Below, one piece after another: positions 1 to 10,308 of a stretch of DNA of 64,000 nucleotides (its first letter is position 1; every line of letters starts with the position of its first letter). A program made the position numbers and the translations under genes. This DNA is from Erwinia typographi (lineage in GTDB: Bacteria > Pseudomonadota > Gammaproteobacteria > Enterobacterales > Enterobacteriaceae): positions 36,199 through 100,198 of the forward strand of contig NZ_JRUQ01000007.1 of assembly GCF_000773975.1 (NCBI RefSeq). Reading direction: 5' to 3'. Below the pieces are notes generated by a model. It was not told the DNA's origin. It did not search any database and was given only the letters and a program-made list of their open reading frames with translations.

Positions 1-11
1 TTAGTAGCCAT
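1..11 (-). CDS. msrB: msrB start fragment (peptide methionine sulfoxide reductase B), truncated by the window edge
   Basis: Only the first codons are inside the window: on the minus strand the sequence reads ATG GCT ACT AA, i.e. Met-Ala-Thr-(Lys/Asn). In E. coli msrB lies immediately upstream of and divergent from gapA and begins Met-Ala-Asn-Lys, so the position, orientation and first residues agree. There is far too little coding sequence to prove identity; the call rests on synteny. If correct, the 340-base region to the right is a shared divergent promoter region. Confidence 0.4.
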
Positions 12-131
12 TTTTGCTGGTCTCTGGCAGTGTGATTCTGAAAATATCGGCTAGTATTCTAACAAATACTTAACAACGTCAGGGGATTTTTTCACCTCAG
101 GCGGAATCTGAAAGTCACCCAAAGATGAAAA

Positions 132-147
132 TGTGACTCAGATCACC
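132..147. promoter_or_regulatory. CRP-like binding site upstream of gapA
   Basis: TGTGACTCAGATCACC matches the CRP consensus TGTGA-N6-TCACA at nine of ten half-site positions. It lies about 185 bases before the gapA promoter proposed here, so it may serve an upstream gapA promoter or the divergent msrB. The match is seen directly; cAMP control is inferred. Confidence 0.55.
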
Positions 148-283
148 CTTTAATTGCATCACCCCTTTATATTCGGGCTGAATGACCCAAGATCAAGGTT
201 TAGTGGTAGCGGCGGAAGGCGCTCAGAGGTGAATAATTCCTGTCCGCAGGTTTGATTTGTCGCAACTATTGAAGCGATTCCGC

Positions 284-311
284 TTGACGCCTGGTAAGGA
301 TTTTGTAATTT
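284..311 (+). promoter_or_regulatory. Sigma-70 promoter of gapA
   Basis: TTGACG and TAATTT are separated by 16 bases and would start transcription near base 318, giving a leader of about 36 bases with the gapA ribosome site GGTGGA. A good -35 and a fair -10 support the call. Confidence 0.5.
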
Positions 312-335
312 TACAGCCAACCTTTTATTCACTAA

Positions 336-1349
<1,014 letters not shown>

Positions 1350-1369
1350 GCGTGGTGAACGGATACAGA

Positions 1370-1395
1370 GGGCGACTACGGTCGCCCTTTTTTTT
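1370..1395 (+). terminator. Rho-independent terminator after gapA
   Basis: GGGCGAC and GTCGCCC form a 7-bp stem with a TACG loop, followed by eight T residues. It lies 20 bases after the gapA stop and before yeaD. Confidence 0.9.
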
Positions 1396-1416
1396 CGCTG
1401 AAGGTAAGGATGACAG

Positions 1417-2295
1417 ATGAACGAGAAAATCTTTTCGCTTCCGGTAATTGAACAGATAACCCCGTATATTTCCCAGCGTAAAATCGGCGAGCTGCCGATC
1501 ATTACGATTGTCCATCCCAAAGTCCGGGCGGCCGTTACGCTACAGGGTGCGCATCTGGTGGCCTGGCAGCCAGCGGGCGAGAAACCGGTGCTCTGGCTGA
1601 GTGACAAAACCGCCTGGGCCGCGGGAAAGGCGATCCGCGGCGGGGTGCCGATTTGCTGGCCGTGGTTTGGACCGGCAGGCGAACCGGCGCACGGCTTTGC
1701 GCGCAGCCTCCCCTGGAAGCTCTCCGCCCATGATGAGAATGATGACAGCGTCATGCTGACGCTGGTGCTGGAAAGCAACGAACAGACTAAAAAGCTCTGG
1801 CCGCATGACTTTACGCTGTTCGCCCGCTTCCGCTTTGCCGATCGTTGTGAGATTGAGCTGGAGGCGCACGGTGATTTTGAGGCGACGGCAGCCCTGCACA
1901 GCTATTTCTCGGTGGCCGATATTGCTGGCGTTGAAGTTAGCGGGCTGGGCAACAGCTTTATTGACAAGGTGAATAACGGTAGCGAAGGAACTTCACCGGA
2001 CGGTAAGCAAACCTACCCAGATCGCGTTGACCGCATCCATACGCAGCCGGAAGACTGTAGCGTGATTAACGACAAGGTCGGTAAGCGGGTTATTGAAGTG
2101 TATCATCACTATCAGAGTGACGTTGTCACATGGAATCCGGGACCAGAACTCTCCTGTAGCATGGGTGATATGCCGAATGAAGGGTATAAAACCATGGTCT
2201 GCGTTGAAACCGCGCACATTTCAACGCCACTGATTAGCGCAGGCGAATCCCCTTCTCGCCTGGCCGCCACCATCAGATTGCGTAAAAATGCCTGA
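1417..2295 (+). CDS. yeaD: D-hexose-6-phosphate mutarotase
   Basis: YeaD belongs to the aldose 1-epimerase-like fold and interconverts anomers of hexose 6-phosphates, which fits its conserved place behind gapA. The 292-residue product keeps family signatures such as LQGAHL near residue 45, RGGVPICWPWFGP near residue 75, HGFAR near residue 95, and WNPGP and GDMPNEGYKT near the C-terminus. AAGGTAAGGA seven bases before the ATG fixes the start. The terminator between gapA and yeaD suggests lower expression than gapA. It converges with yeaE. Confidence 0.95.
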   Translation: MNEKIFSLPVIEQITPYISQRKIGELPIITIVHPKVRAAVTLQGAHLVAWQPAGEKPVLWLSDKTAWAAGKAIRGGVPICWPWFGPAGEPAHGFARSLPWKLSAHDENDDSVMLTLVLESNEQTKKLWPHDFTLFARFRFADRCEIELEAHGDFEATAALHSYFSVADIAGVEVSGLGNSFIDKVNNGSEGTSPDGKQTYPDRVDRIHTQPEDCSVINDKVGKRVIEVYHHYQSDVVTWNPGPELSCSMGDMPNEGYKTMVCVETAHISTPLISAGESPSRLAATIRLRKNA

Positions 2296-2311
2296 ATGGC
2301 GGACTCACGCA

Positions 2312-2335
2312 CGGGGAAAGCGGATGCTTTCCCCG
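2312..2335. terminator. Hairpin between convergent yeaD and yeaE
   Basis: CGGGGAAAGC and GCTTTCCCCG form a perfect 10-bp stem with a GGAT loop. No T-tract follows on either strand, so it is an imperfect terminator candidate that may act as a shared 3' end structure. Confidence 0.45.
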
Positions 2336-2342
2336 CCGTACC

Positions 2343-3194
2343 TCAGACAATATCCAGCGGCATTTTTTCCGTTGGTGCAGGAAAGGCCTGATTAATCGCT
2401 GACAGCTCTTCACTGGTCAGCATCACCTCAAGCGCAGCGGCATTTTCGGCAACGTGCGCCGCCGAGCTGGCTTTAGGAATGGCGATGACGCCCTCTTTGC
2501 GGATGGCCCAGGCCAGCAGCAGCTGGGGCACACTGATGCCCTTTTGTTGTGCAATGCCATTCAGCAGCGGATGCGCCATCAGGTCTCGCCGCAGTCGCCC
2601 AGCCTGAGCAAGCGGACAATACGCCATCACCGGAATCTTCCGCTGCTGGCACTCGGGAAGCAGATCGTATTCAATGCCCCGTGAAGCCAGATGGTAAAGC
2701 ACCTGATTGGTTGCACAGGCCGCGCCGCCCTTTTCAGCAAGCAGCTCGTTTAAATCTTCACTGTCGAAATTAGATACGCCCCAGCGCACAATTTTTCCAG
2801 CACGCTGGAGCGATTCCAGCGCGGAGAGGGTCTCCTCAAGCGGCACGTTTCCCCGCCAGTGAAGCAGGTAAAGGTCGAGATAGTCTGTTTTCAACCGGCG
2901 CAGGCTTCGTTCGCAGGCCTCCGCCGCCGCCTCCACCCCGGCGTTCCACGGATAGACTTTAGAAACCAGCCAGGCACTCTCCCTGCGCCCTTTTATCGCC
3001 TCGCCCACCACCTTTTCAGCACCGCCATCTGCATACATTTCAGCCGTATCGATTAGCGTCAGGCCAAGTTCGAGGCCAGCCTGGAGCGCAGCAACTTCTT
3101 GCTTTCGCTGACTGGCATTTTCACCCATATACCAGCTTCCCTGGCCTATTGCAGGTAATGCCGTGCCGTCGGAAAAAATCACTTTTTTTGACAT
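2343..3194 (-). CDS. yeaE: Aldo/keto reductase, methylglyoxal reductase type
   Basis: This is an NADPH-dependent aldo/keto reductase; the E. coli homologue reduces methylglyoxal. The 283-residue product (E. coli 284) shows the tetrad-bearing segments IDTAEMYADGG near residue 50, VSKVYP, the catalytic His region LDLYLLHW near residue 105, GVSNF near residue 140 and IPKAS in the cofactor-binding tail. The start Met-Ser-Lys-Lys is chosen over an in-frame ATG 17 codons upstream because GGGAGAAC lies at ribosome-site distance and the family begins here. It is separated from the upstream mipA by a terminator. Confidence 0.93.
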   Translation of the reverse strand: MSKKVIFSDGTALPAIGQGSWYMGENASQRKQEVAALQAGLELGLTLIDTAEMYADGGAEKVVGEAIKGRRESAWLVSKVYPWNAGVEAAAEACERSLRRLKTDYLDLYLLHWRGNVPLEETLSALESLQRAGKIVRWGVSNFDSEDLNELLAEKGGAACATNQVLYHLASRGIEYDLLPECQQRKIPVMAYCPLAQAGRLRRDLMAHPLLNGIAQQKGISVPQLLLAWAIRKEGVIAIPKASSAAHVAENAAALEVMLTSEELSAINQAFPAPTEKMPLDIV

Positions 3195-3233
3195 ACTGTT
3201 CTCCCGCACCATTTTTGATCGCCGTAATTGTGC

Positions 3234-3258
3234 AAAAGGGCGCAAAGCGCCCTTTTTT
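3234..3258 (-). terminator. Terminator after mipA
   Basis: GGGCGC and GCGCCC form a 6-bp stem with a three-base loop, flanked by A4 on one side and T6 on the other, so it can work on both strands. On the minus strand it lies 16 bases after the mipA stop and before yeaE. Confidence 0.8.
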
Positions 3259-3274
3259 AGTGCATGACGGTGAA

Positions 3275-4024
3275 TCAGAAGGTATAGCTGATGCCAGTCC
3301 AGACGGTAACCTGAGAATTATTATCCACCATCGGACTGTCTTTCACTTCGCTGCTCAGTCGGGTATAACGCCCTGACAGCGTGGCATTCCAGTTCTGGTT
3401 AATGCTGTACGCGGCGGTCAGCTCCAGATAGGGGTTCCAGCTGCCGTCGGCTTCGTAGCTGTTCAGCCCACTGCGGCGCGATTCGCTCTTCGACACGCCA
3501 TAGTAGTAGTCATTTTGATTGTCACTGCTGTAGAGTGCTCCAATACCCGGCGTCAACGTCACATCGCCGAACTGGAAGCGATACAGATAGCTCAGATCCC
3601 AGATAAAGCCGTCGCTGTTGTCCAGCAGGTCGCCAGCCAGCACCGTGCGCACAATCCCCCAGTCCGCGGTGTGACTGTAGCTGAGGCCGCCCATCATCGT
3701 CATATGGCGCTTATCCAGCGCTTTGAGGCGTTTGTCTTTGGTGTCGTCAGGGTCGAAGTTCTGTGGTGAGCCAAGCAGGGTCAGCGAAAGCTGGTTTGCC
3801 GGGTCTTTCCACAGGTAGTAACCAGCGCTCAGGCTGTGAATATAGAAGCTGTCGCCGTCGTAATTGACAATCGGGAACGGGTAGTAACGCCCTTCGCCAC
3901 CTTTGTACGGGCTCTGGCTGTAAATCACCGAAGCGCCGAGGGTGAGCGGGTTGGCATGCGCTGGGAGCGCGATCAATCCACAGGGCAAAAGTACGGCAAG
4001 CGCGCTAACTTTGAAATAGTTCAC
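3275..4024 (-). CDS. mipA: MipA/OmpV family outer-membrane protein
   Basis: MipA is an outer-membrane beta-barrel of the OmpV family; the E. coli protein scaffolds MltA and PBP1B. From the GTG start the product is 249 residues (E. coli 248), with a signal peptide ending in ALPAHA, many alternating aromatic strands, a conserved SPMVDNNSQ turn near the C-terminus, and a terminal Phe typical of barrels. An ATG nine codons upstream exists, but the GTG has GGAATGA spaced correctly and gives the family length. It lies divergent from yeaG across an AT-rich region. Confidence 0.88.
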   Translation of the reverse strand: MNYFKVSALAVLLPCGLIALPAHANPLTLGASVIYSQSPYKGGEGRYYPFPIVNYDGDSFYIHSLSAGYYLWKDPANQLSLTLLGSPQNFDPDDTKDKRLKALDKRHMTMMGGLSYSHTADWGIVRTVLAGDLLDNSDGFIWDLSYLYRFQFGDVTLTPGIGALYSSDNQNDYYYGVSKSESRRSGLNSYEADGSWNPYLELTAAYSINQNWNATLSGRYTRLSSEVKDSPMVDNNSQVTVWTGISYTF

Positions 4025-4458
4025 AATTAATTCATTCCATAAATATAACAATTAAGTCATTAGTCTATCAGCACATTGCACTTTGGTTAAAAATTTACAT
4101 ACCCTGTAGCACGTAGAATCAATTCAGCCGTAAAGGAGGTAAAGAGCAATTGTGTTGGCTTATTTACAAAATTCAGCCAGCCCGCATCAGATAAGGTCAT
4201 CGCCGCTACGGTTTCTGACTTTGTTGTTGAAATTGCATTGAAAATCGTTCCAGGTTCAGGAAATATCTTAAATGCCAACTACGCTTAAATGAGACATGCT
4301 AAATTTTGGCGGGCAGAGCAACCATAGGTTTTATGTATCCTGATAAAAAAATGTCAGGTTGGCATAAGGGTTGCTGTACCTGGTTATAAGTTCCTTCAGG
4401 AGCTAACCACAATTAGGCTCCTGGTACCTGTGCTAAAAAAGAAAGGACGGGCATCGCT
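4025..4458. other. Divergent intergenic region mipA / yeaG
   Basis: AT-rich and without a credible gene. It contains the yeaG sigma-54 promoter listed separately. Near 4075-4090 a TGCAC half-site recalls an NtrC site but lacks a convincing second arm. Confidence 0.6.
4359..4375 (+). promoter_or_regulatory. Sigma-54 promoter of yeaGH
   Basis: TTGGCATAAGGGTTGCT carries the invariant GG and GC dinucleotides at the required 12-base spacing and fits TGGCAC-N5-TTGC with one mismatch. It lies about 85 bases before yeaG. Nitrogen-starvation (NtrC, sigma-54) control of yeaGH is established in E. coli, which makes this assignment strong. Confidence 0.8.
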
Positions 4459-6393
4459 ATGAATATATTCGATCACTATCGTCAGCGTTATGAAGCTGCC
4501 AAGGACGAAGAGTTCACACTGCAGGAATTTCTTGCCGTTTGCCGGCAGGATCGCAGTGCATACGCCAACGCTGCAGAAAGACTATTAATGGCCATCGGTG
4601 AGCCAGTAATGGTTGACACTGCTCTGGAGCCACGCCTTTCCCGACTCTTCTCTAACCGTGTCATTGCACGCTACCCCGCTTTCGAGGAGTTCTACGGCAT
4701 GGAGGAGGCAATTGAACAGATTGTCTCTTACCTGAAACATGCCGCTCAGGGCCTCGAGGAGAAAAAACAGATTCTGTATCTGCTCGGTCCGGTCGGCGGC
4801 GGTAAATCCTCGCTGGCAGAGCGGCTGAAGTCGCTGATGCAGCGCGTCCCTATTTACGTACTGAGCGCGGATGGCGAACGCAGCCCGGTGAATGACCATC
4901 CGCTGTGCCTGTTCAACCCGCAGGAAGATGCCAATATTCTGGAAAAAGAGTATGGCGTCCCTCGCCGCTACCTCGGCACCATCATGTCCCCGTGGGCGGC
5001 TAAACGCCTGCACGATTTCGGTGGCGATATCTCCCGCTTTAAAGTGGTTAAGGTCTGGCCTTCGATTCTGGAACAGCTGGCGATAGCCAAAACCGAGCCG
5101 GGTGATGAAAACAACCAGGACATCTCTGCCCTGGTGGGTAAAGTGGATATCCGCAAGCTGGAAAACCACGCCCAGAACGATCCTGATGCTTACGGCTACT
5201 CCGGCGCGCTGTGCCGGGCGAACCAGGGGATCATGGAATTCGTCGAGATGTTCAAGGCACCCATTAAAGTGCTGCATCCGCTGCTGACCGCAACTCAGGA
5301 AGGGAACTACAACGGCACCGAGGGGATTTCCGCCCTGCCGTTCAACGGCATTATCCTGGCGCACTCCAATGAATCTGAGTGGGTCACCTTCCGCAACAAC
5401 AAGAACAACGAGGCGTTTCTCGACCGCGTATACATCGTTAAGGTGCCTTACTGCCTGCGCGTGTCGGAAGAGATTAAAATTTACAACAAGCTGCTCGACC
5501 ATAGTGAGCTGACCCACGCGCCGTGCGCGCCCGGCACGCTGGAGACGCTGGCCCGTTTCTCGATCCTCTCGCGTCTGAAAGAACCGGAAAACTCCAGCAC
5601 CTACTCAAAAATGCGGGTGTATGATGGTGAAAGCCTTAAGGATACCGATCCAAAGGCCAAATCTTATCAGGAGTACCGTGACTACGCTGGCGTGGACGAG
5701 GGGATGAACGGTCTGTCGACCCGTTTTGCCTTTAAAATTCTCTCCCGCGTGTTCAACTTTGACCATGCTGAAGTTGCCGCTAACCCTGTCCATCTGTTCT
5801 ACGTGCTGGAACAGCAGATTGAGCGCGAGCAGTTCCCGCAGGATCAGGCTGAGAAATACCTGGAACATCTGAAGGGCTATCTGATCCCGAAATACGCTGA
5901 GTTTATCGGCAAAGAGATTCAGACGGCTTATCTGGAGTCCTACTCGGAGTATGGTCAGAATATTTTCGACCGTTACGTGACCTACGCCGACTTCTGGATT
6001 CAGGATCAGGAATACCGCGACCCCGATACCGGGCAACTGTTCGATCGTGAGTCGCTGAACGCGGAGCTGGAAAAAATCGAGAAGCCTGCCGGGATCAGTA
6101 ATCCTAAAGACTTCCGTAATGAAATCGTCAACTTTGTGCTGCGTGCCCGTGCGCACAACAGTGGACGCAATCCTAACTGGACCAGCTACGAGAAGCTGCG
6201 GACGGTGATTGAGAAGAAAATGTTCTCTAACACTGAAGAGCTGCTGCCGGTCATTTCGTTCAATGCCAAAACGTCCACGGATGAGCAGAAAAAACACGAT
6301 GATTTCGTTGACCGCATGATGGAGAAAGGTTACACCCGTAAACAGGTTCGCCTGCTGTGCGAATGGTATCTGCGAGTCAGAAAGTCGTCCTGA
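4459..6393 (+). CDS. yeaG: PrkA-type serine protein kinase YeaG
   Basis: YeaG is a cytoplasmic AAA-like protein kinase of the PrkA family linked to adaptation to sustained nitrogen starvation and stationary phase. At 644 residues it equals the E. coli length. The P-loop GPVGGGKSSL lies near residue 110, followed by the PrkA AAA region and a C-terminal kinase-like part ending in ARAHNSGRNPNWTSYEKLR and helical tail. It is first in a two-gene unit with yeaH, separated by a 72-base spacer holding a strong hairpin. Confidence 0.96.
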   Translation: MNIFDHYRQRYEAAKDEEFTLQEFLAVCRQDRSAYANAAERLLMAIGEPVMVDTALEPRLSRLFSNRVIARYPAFEEFYGMEEAIEQIVSYLKHAAQGLEEKKQILYLLGPVGGGKSSLAERLKSLMQRVPIYVLSADGERSPVNDHPLCLFNPQEDANILEKEYGVPRRYLGTIMSPWAAKRLHDFGGDISRFKVVKVWPSILEQLAIAKTEPGDENNQDISALVGKVDIRKLENHAQNDPDAYGYSGALCRANQGIMEFVEMFKAPIKVLHPLLTATQEGNYNGTEGISALPFNGIILAHSNESEWVTFRNNKNNEAFLDRVYIVKVPYCLRVSEEIKIYNKLLDHSELTHAPCAPGTLETLARFSILSRLKEPENSSTYSKMRVYDGESLKDTDPKAKSYQEYRDYAGVDEGMNGLSTRFAFKILSRVFNFDHAEVAANPVHLFYVLEQQIEREQFPQDQAEKYLEHLKGYLIPKYAEFIGKEIQTAYLESYSEYGQNIFDRYVTYADFWIQDQEYRDPDTGQLFDRESLNAELEKIEKPAGISNPKDFRNEIVNFVLRARAHNSGRNPNWTSYEKLRTVIEKKMFSNTEELLPVISFNAKTSTDEQKKHDDFVDRMMEKGYTRKQVRLLCEWYLRVRKSS

Positions 6394-6419
6394 TAGTTGC
6401 CTCAGAAGTCCATTTCAAG

Positions 6420-6439
6420 GGGTCGGGGAAACCCGACCC
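6420..6439 (+). other. Intercistronic hairpin between yeaG and yeaH
   Basis: GGGTCGGG and CCCGACCC form a perfect 8-bp GC-rich stem capped by a GAAA tetraloop. No T-tract follows, so it is more likely an mRNA-stability or partial read-through element than a terminator. Confidence 0.7.
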
Positions 6440-6465
6440 AGCTTGCAACGTTGTGTGGGGGAGTT

Positions 6466-7743
6466 ATGGCCTATTTTATCGATCGGCGTCTTAACGGCAA
6501 AAATAAGAGCGCGGTGAATCGCCAGCGCTTCTTGCGCCGCTACAAGTCGCAAATCAAACAGTCGATTTCCGAGGCCATCAATAAGCGTTCGGTAACTGAC
6601 GTTGAAAGCGGCGAATCCGTCTCTATTCCCATTGATGACATTAACGAACCGAGTTTCCACCAGGGGCGCGGAGGACAGCGCCATCGCGTGCATCCTGGCA
6701 ATGACCATTTTGTGCAGAATGACCGGGTTGAGCGCCCTCAGGGCGGCGGCGGCGGTGGCAGCGGTCAGGGTAACGCCAGTCAGGACGGTGAGGGTTCGGA
6801 CGAATTCGTTTTTAATATCTCCAAAGATGAGTATCTCGACCTGCTGTTTGAAGACCTGGCGCTGCCTAATCTGAAAAAAAATCAGCATCGTCAGCTGAAC
6901 GAGTATAAAGTGCATCGTGCTGGCTATACCTCTAACGGCGTGCCGGCAAATATCAGCGTGGTTCGTTCACTGCAGAACTCGCTCGCCCGCCGTACGGCGA
7001 TGACCGCCGGAAAACGGCGGATGCTCAGCGAGCTTGAAGCTTCGCTGGAAGCCATTGAAAAAGCCGAACCCGCCCAGCTGCTTGAAGAGGAGCGGCTGCG
7101 CAAAGAGATTGCCGAGCTGCGTGCCCGCATCAAACGCGTGCCGTTTATCGACACCTTCGATTTACGCTACAAAAACTTTGAAAAACGCCCGGAACCTTCC
7201 AGCCAGGCCGTGATGTTCTGCCTGATGGATGTCTCTGGCTCAATGGATCAGGCGACCAAGGATATGGCTAAGCGGTTTTATATTTTGCTGTACCTGTTTC
7301 TTAGCCGGACCTATAAAAACGTCGACGTGGTCTACATCCGCCACCACACTCAGGCGAAGGAAGTCGATGAGCAGGAATTTTTCTACTCGCAGGAAACCGG
7401 GGGCACGATTGTTTCCAGCGCTCTGAAGCTGATGGATGAGGTAGTCAAAGATCGCTACGACCCGGCGCAGTGGAATATCTACGCTGCGCAGGCCTCGGAT
7501 GGTGATAACTGGGCTGATGACTCACCGCTGTGTCATGAGATCCTCGCCAAGAATATTCTGCCGGTAGTGCGTTACTACAGCTACATTGAGATCACCCGTC
7601 GGGCGCATCAGACCCTGTGGCGTGAATATGAACATTTGCAGGCGATGTTCGATAACTTCGCCATTCAGCATATCCGTGAGCCTGAGGATATTTATCCGGT
7701 GTTCCGCGAACTGTTCCACAAACAGGCCGAAGAGAACTATTGA
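6466..7743 (+). CDS. yeaH: YeaH, von Willebrand A-like partner of YeaG
   Basis: YeaH is a DUF444 protein encoded with the PrkA kinase in many proteobacteria and needed in the same nitrogen-starvation response. The 425-residue product begins Met-Ala-Tyr-Phe-Ile-Asp after a clear GGGGGAG ribosome site; an in-frame ATG 23 codons earlier lies before the intercistronic hairpin and is rejected. A glycine-rich linker sits near residues 93-105, followed by coiled-coil ELRARIKR, then the metal-ion-dependent adhesion site DVSGSMD near residue 255 and [10 protein letters not shown] near residue 310, both typical of a vWA fold. Confidence 0.95.
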   Translation: MAYFIDRRLNGKNKSAVNRQRFLRRYKSQIKQSISEAINKRSVTDVESGESVSIPIDDINEPSFHQGRGGQRHRVHPGNDHFVQNDRVERPQGGGGGGSGQGNASQDGEGSDEFVFNISKDEYLDLLFEDLALPNLKKNQHRQLNEYKVHRAGYTSNGVPANISVVRSLQNSLARRTAMTAGKRRMLSELEASLEAIEKAEPAQLLEEERLRKEIAELRARIKRVPFIDTFDLRYKNFEKRPEPSSQAVMFCLMDVSGSMDQATKDMAKRFYILLYLFLSRTYKNVDVVYIRHHTQAKEVDEQEFFYSQETGGTIVSSALKLMDEVVKDRYDPAQWNIYAAQASDGDNWADDSPLCHEILAKNILPVVRYYSYIEITRRAHQTLWREYEHLQAMFDNFAIQHIREPEDIYPVFRELFHKQAEENY

Positions 7744-7761
7744 TAGTGCCGTTCTGCTCCA

Positions 7762-7788
7762 GAAGCCAGTGACCGCGTTGCTGGCTTC
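7762..7788 (+). terminator. Hairpin downstream of yeaH
   Basis: GAAGCCAG and CTGGCTTC form an 8-bp stem with an 11-base loop, 18 bases after the yeaH stop. A T-tract is lacking, so this is a weak terminator candidate. Confidence 0.4.
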
Positions 7789-8028
7789 GCTCTCCCTGCC
7801 GCTAAAGACCACAAAACGCCCCTTTCGCCCTCTTTTACAATCAATCCGTTAAATAAACCCCGTTTAATGCGCACTGAACGGCATTCGGCAGCCAACATTT
7901 TGAGTTATTATCCGTTATTAGCGCAGATTTCAATTCGTACTGCATAAAATACGCCAATATTTTGACAAGCAGGGTGCTCTTACAACACACTGTTAAAGAA
8001 AGCCTTTATCACACAGGAGAATGATGCC

Positions 8029-9771
8029 TTGGAAGCCAGCGCTATTTACAGTTTGTTTATTATCGGTTCCGTGCTGGTCGCCGCAAGCATTTTGCTGAGT
8101 TCTTTCTCATCCAGGCTTGGCATTCCGATTTTGGTCATTTTTCTTGCGCTCGGCATGTTGGCTGGCGTTGATGGCATCGGCGGCATCGCTTTTGATAACT
8201 ATCCTGCTGCCTATCTGATCAGTAACCTGGCGCTGGCCGTAATTCTGCTGGATGGCGGGATGCGCACCCAGGCAAGTTCGTTCAAGGTGGCCCTTGGCCC
8301 CGCGCTGTCACTGGCGACAATTGGCGTACTGATCACTGCCGGCCTGACCGGTATGGCGGCCGCGTGGCTGTTTAACCTGAACATGATTGATGGCTTCCTG
8401 GTTGGGGCCATCATCGGCTCTACCGATGCGGCAGCGGTCTTTTCACTGCTGGGTGGTAAAGGGCTGAACGAGCGTGTCAGCGCAACGCTTGAGATCGAAT
8501 CTGGCAGCAATGACCCGATGGCGGTATTTCTGACTATTACCCTGATCGAGATGATCCAACTGGGGGAGACCAGCCTGAGCTGGATGTTTGTGGTGCATCT
8601 CATTCAGCAGTTCGGCCTGGGGATCGTGCTGGGATTAGGCGGCGGCTGGGCGTTGCAGCAGCTGATTAACCGGGTTTCGCTGTCCAGCGGCCTCTATCCT
8701 TTGCTGGCGGTCAGCGGTGGCATTCTGGTGTTCGCTCTGACTACCCTGCTTGAGGGCAGCGGCATCCTGGCGGTGTATCTCTGCGGTTTCGTCCTGGGGA
8801 ACCGCCCTATCCGTAACCGCCACGGAATTTTGCAGACCTTTGACGGCATGGCCTGGCTGAGTCAGATCGGCATGTTCCTGGTGCTGGGGTTACTGGTTAA
8901 CCCGAAGGATCTGTGGAATATTGCGCTGCCCGCCATGCTGCTCTCGGCCTGGCTGATCCTGTTTGCCCGTCCTTTATCGGTGTTTATTGGCCTGCTGCCG
9001 TTTCGGGGTTTCAGTACCCGCGAGCGTTTCTTCATCAGTTGGGTTGGCCTGCGTGGGGCGCTGCCGATCATTCTTGCGGTGTTCCCGATGATGGCCGGAC
9101 TGCCGCACGCTCCGCTGTTCTTCAATATCGCCTTCTTCGTGGTGCTGGTCTCGCTGATGGTTCAGGGCACCTCGCTGGGCTTTGCGGCAAAGAAAGCCCG
9201 CGTTATCGTCCCTCCAACGGCTTCACCGATCTCGCGCGTAGGACTAGATATCCATCCTGAAAACCCATGGGAACAGTTTGTCTATCAGATCGGCGAGGAC
9301 AAGTGGTGCGTGGGTGCAGCCCTGCGGGATCTGAAAATGCCCAGGGAAACCCGGATTGCCGCGCTGTTCCGCGACAATTTACTGCTGCACCCTACCGGTA
9401 ATACCCGCCTGCACGAAGGCGACGTACTGTGCATTATTGGCCGGGAGAAAGACCTGCCCGAACTAGGGAAGCTGTTCAGCCAGTCACCTGCCGTTTCGCT
9501 GGATCAGCGCTTCTTCGGCGACTTTATCCTACAGGCCGATGCGCGGCTGCACGATGTCTCAGAAATCTACGGCATTGACCTTGATGCTGAAACCAACGAT
9601 CGGCAGACGCTTGGTCATCTGATTGCCAGCATGATCGGCGGCGCGCCGGTAGTGGGCGACCAGGTAGAGTGGAAAAATATGGTCTGGACCGTGGCGGAGA
9701 AAGAGGCCAACGAGATTATGAAAATTGGGGTGCGCGTAGCGGATGAGAAGGAACAGGCCCGACAGGGGTAA
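8029..9771 (+). CDS. nhaP2: K+/H+ antiporter NhaP2 (CvrA)
   Basis: This CPA1-family cation/proton antiporter exports K+ in exchange for protons across the inner membrane; E. coli CvrA (YcgO) has the same architecture. The 580-residue product has about 12 membrane helices in the first 390 residues, including [16 protein letters not shown] near residue 130 and ESGSNDPMA near residue 160 with the transport Asp. A cytosolic RCK_C/TrkA-C domain and a CorC-like tail follow. Start is TTG: AGGAG lies ten bases upstream and both nearby ATGs are out of frame. It is next to dadX in E. coli; here two genes intervene. Confidence 0.94.
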   Translation: MEASAIYSLFIIGSVLVAASILLSSFSSRLGIPILVIFLALGMLAGVDGIGGIAFDNYPAAYLISNLALAVILLDGGMRTQASSFKVALGPALSLATIGVLITAGLTGMAAAWLFNLNMIDGFLVGAIIGSTDAAAVFSLLGGKGLNERVSATLEIESGSNDPMAVFLTITLIEMIQLGETSLSWMFVVHLIQQFGLGIVLGLGGGWALQQLINRVSLSSGLYPLLAVSGGILVFALTTLLEGSGILAVYLCGFVLGNRPIRNRHGILQTFDGMAWLSQIGMFLVLGLLVNPKDLWNIALPAMLLSAWLILFARPLSVFIGLLPFRGFSTRERFFISWVGLRGALPIILAVFPMMAGLPHAPLFFNIAFFVVLVSLMVQGTSLGFAAKKARVIVPPTASPISRVGLDIHPENPWEQFVYQIGEDKWCVGAALRDLKMPRETRIAALFRDNLLLHPTGNTRLHEGDVLCIIGREKDLPELGKLFSQSPAVSLDQRFFGDFILQADARLHDVSEIYGIDLDAETNDRQTLGHLIASMIGGAPVVGDQVEWKNMVWTVAEKEANEIMKIGVRVADEKEQARQG

Positions 9772-9860
9772 GACAAGGAATATTCCTGGCTCCGACGGCT
9801 AGATCTCCCGGAGATAACGACTACGCTTAAGGTTCGTGTCTGGTCAGAAAGGAGAATATC

Positions 9861-10094
9861 ATGGGTCATGTCGTTAAGATTGGTCGCTATGAGATCGTCG
9901 ATGCCGAACTGGATGCGCACAATGTGGATACCGTCAGCATTCCCTGTATTACCAATCCTGGCCTGAGCACTCAGCTCGACGGTTGGGATGATGAAACCAG
10001 CGTCCCCGCGTGGATCGACGGTAAACCCGTCGATTTAGCCATCGGCCATTATGACAAACAGCAGGATCGTTGGATACTGAAAAAACCCGCCTGA
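9861..10094 (+). CDS. Small acidic protein of unknown function
   Basis: I do not recognise this 77-residue product. It begins Met-Gly-His-Val-Val after a good ribosome site (AAAGGAG, seven bases before ATG). It is soluble, rich in Asp and Trp, with no signal peptide or membrane segment; WDDETSVPAWIDGKPVD in the middle looks like a small beta-rich domain. It follows nhaP2 by 89 bases on the same strand and ends at a terminator-like hairpin, so it may be co-transcribed with nhaP2. Confidence 0.75.
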   Translation: MGHVVKIGRYEIVDAELDAHNVDTVSIPCITNPGLSTQLDGWDDETSVPAWIDGKPVDLAIGHYDKQQDRWILKKPA

Positions 10095-10107
10095 GACGTT
10101 TGTCTCT

Positions 10108-10137
10108 TTCACCGTTGCGGCGCCTTGCGACGGTGAA
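10108..10137 (+). terminator. Hairpin after the 77-residue ORF
   Basis: TTCACCGTTGC pairs with GCGACGGTGAA over 11 positions (one G-T pair), loop of eight bases, followed by a pyrimidine-rich CTCTTCATT rather than a clean T-run. It lies 14 bases after the stop codon. Confidence 0.6.
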
Positions 10138-10261
10138 CTCTTCATTAAATTGCCTTCCTGCTGTTATTAATCCGTCATAAAAATACGGGGTTAGCGCTAT
10201 TTAGCCGCTTCGTTTACTTTTTGTTTTTGCTAATTTTATTTTGTTCACTTTCTCCTCGCTT

Positions 10262-10275
10262 TTAGGAATTTCCCG
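10262..10275. promoter_or_regulatory. Possible RcsAB box
   Basis: TTAGGAATTTCCCG matches about ten of fourteen positions of the RcsAB consensus found ahead of colanic acid, amylovoran and stewartan genes. It is 34 bases before the candidate -35. RcsA/RcsB control of a priming transferase gene would make sense, but the match is imperfect. Confidence 0.3.
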
Positions 10276-10308
10276 TATTAACTAACGCAAATAACTCCTG
10301 CATACTCG

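Noticed and set aside
4585..5517. Minus-strand ORF of 310 codons within yeaG
   Set aside because: It lies fully antisense to the clearly conserved yeaG and its product has no recognisable features; such frames are common opposite GC-rich genes.
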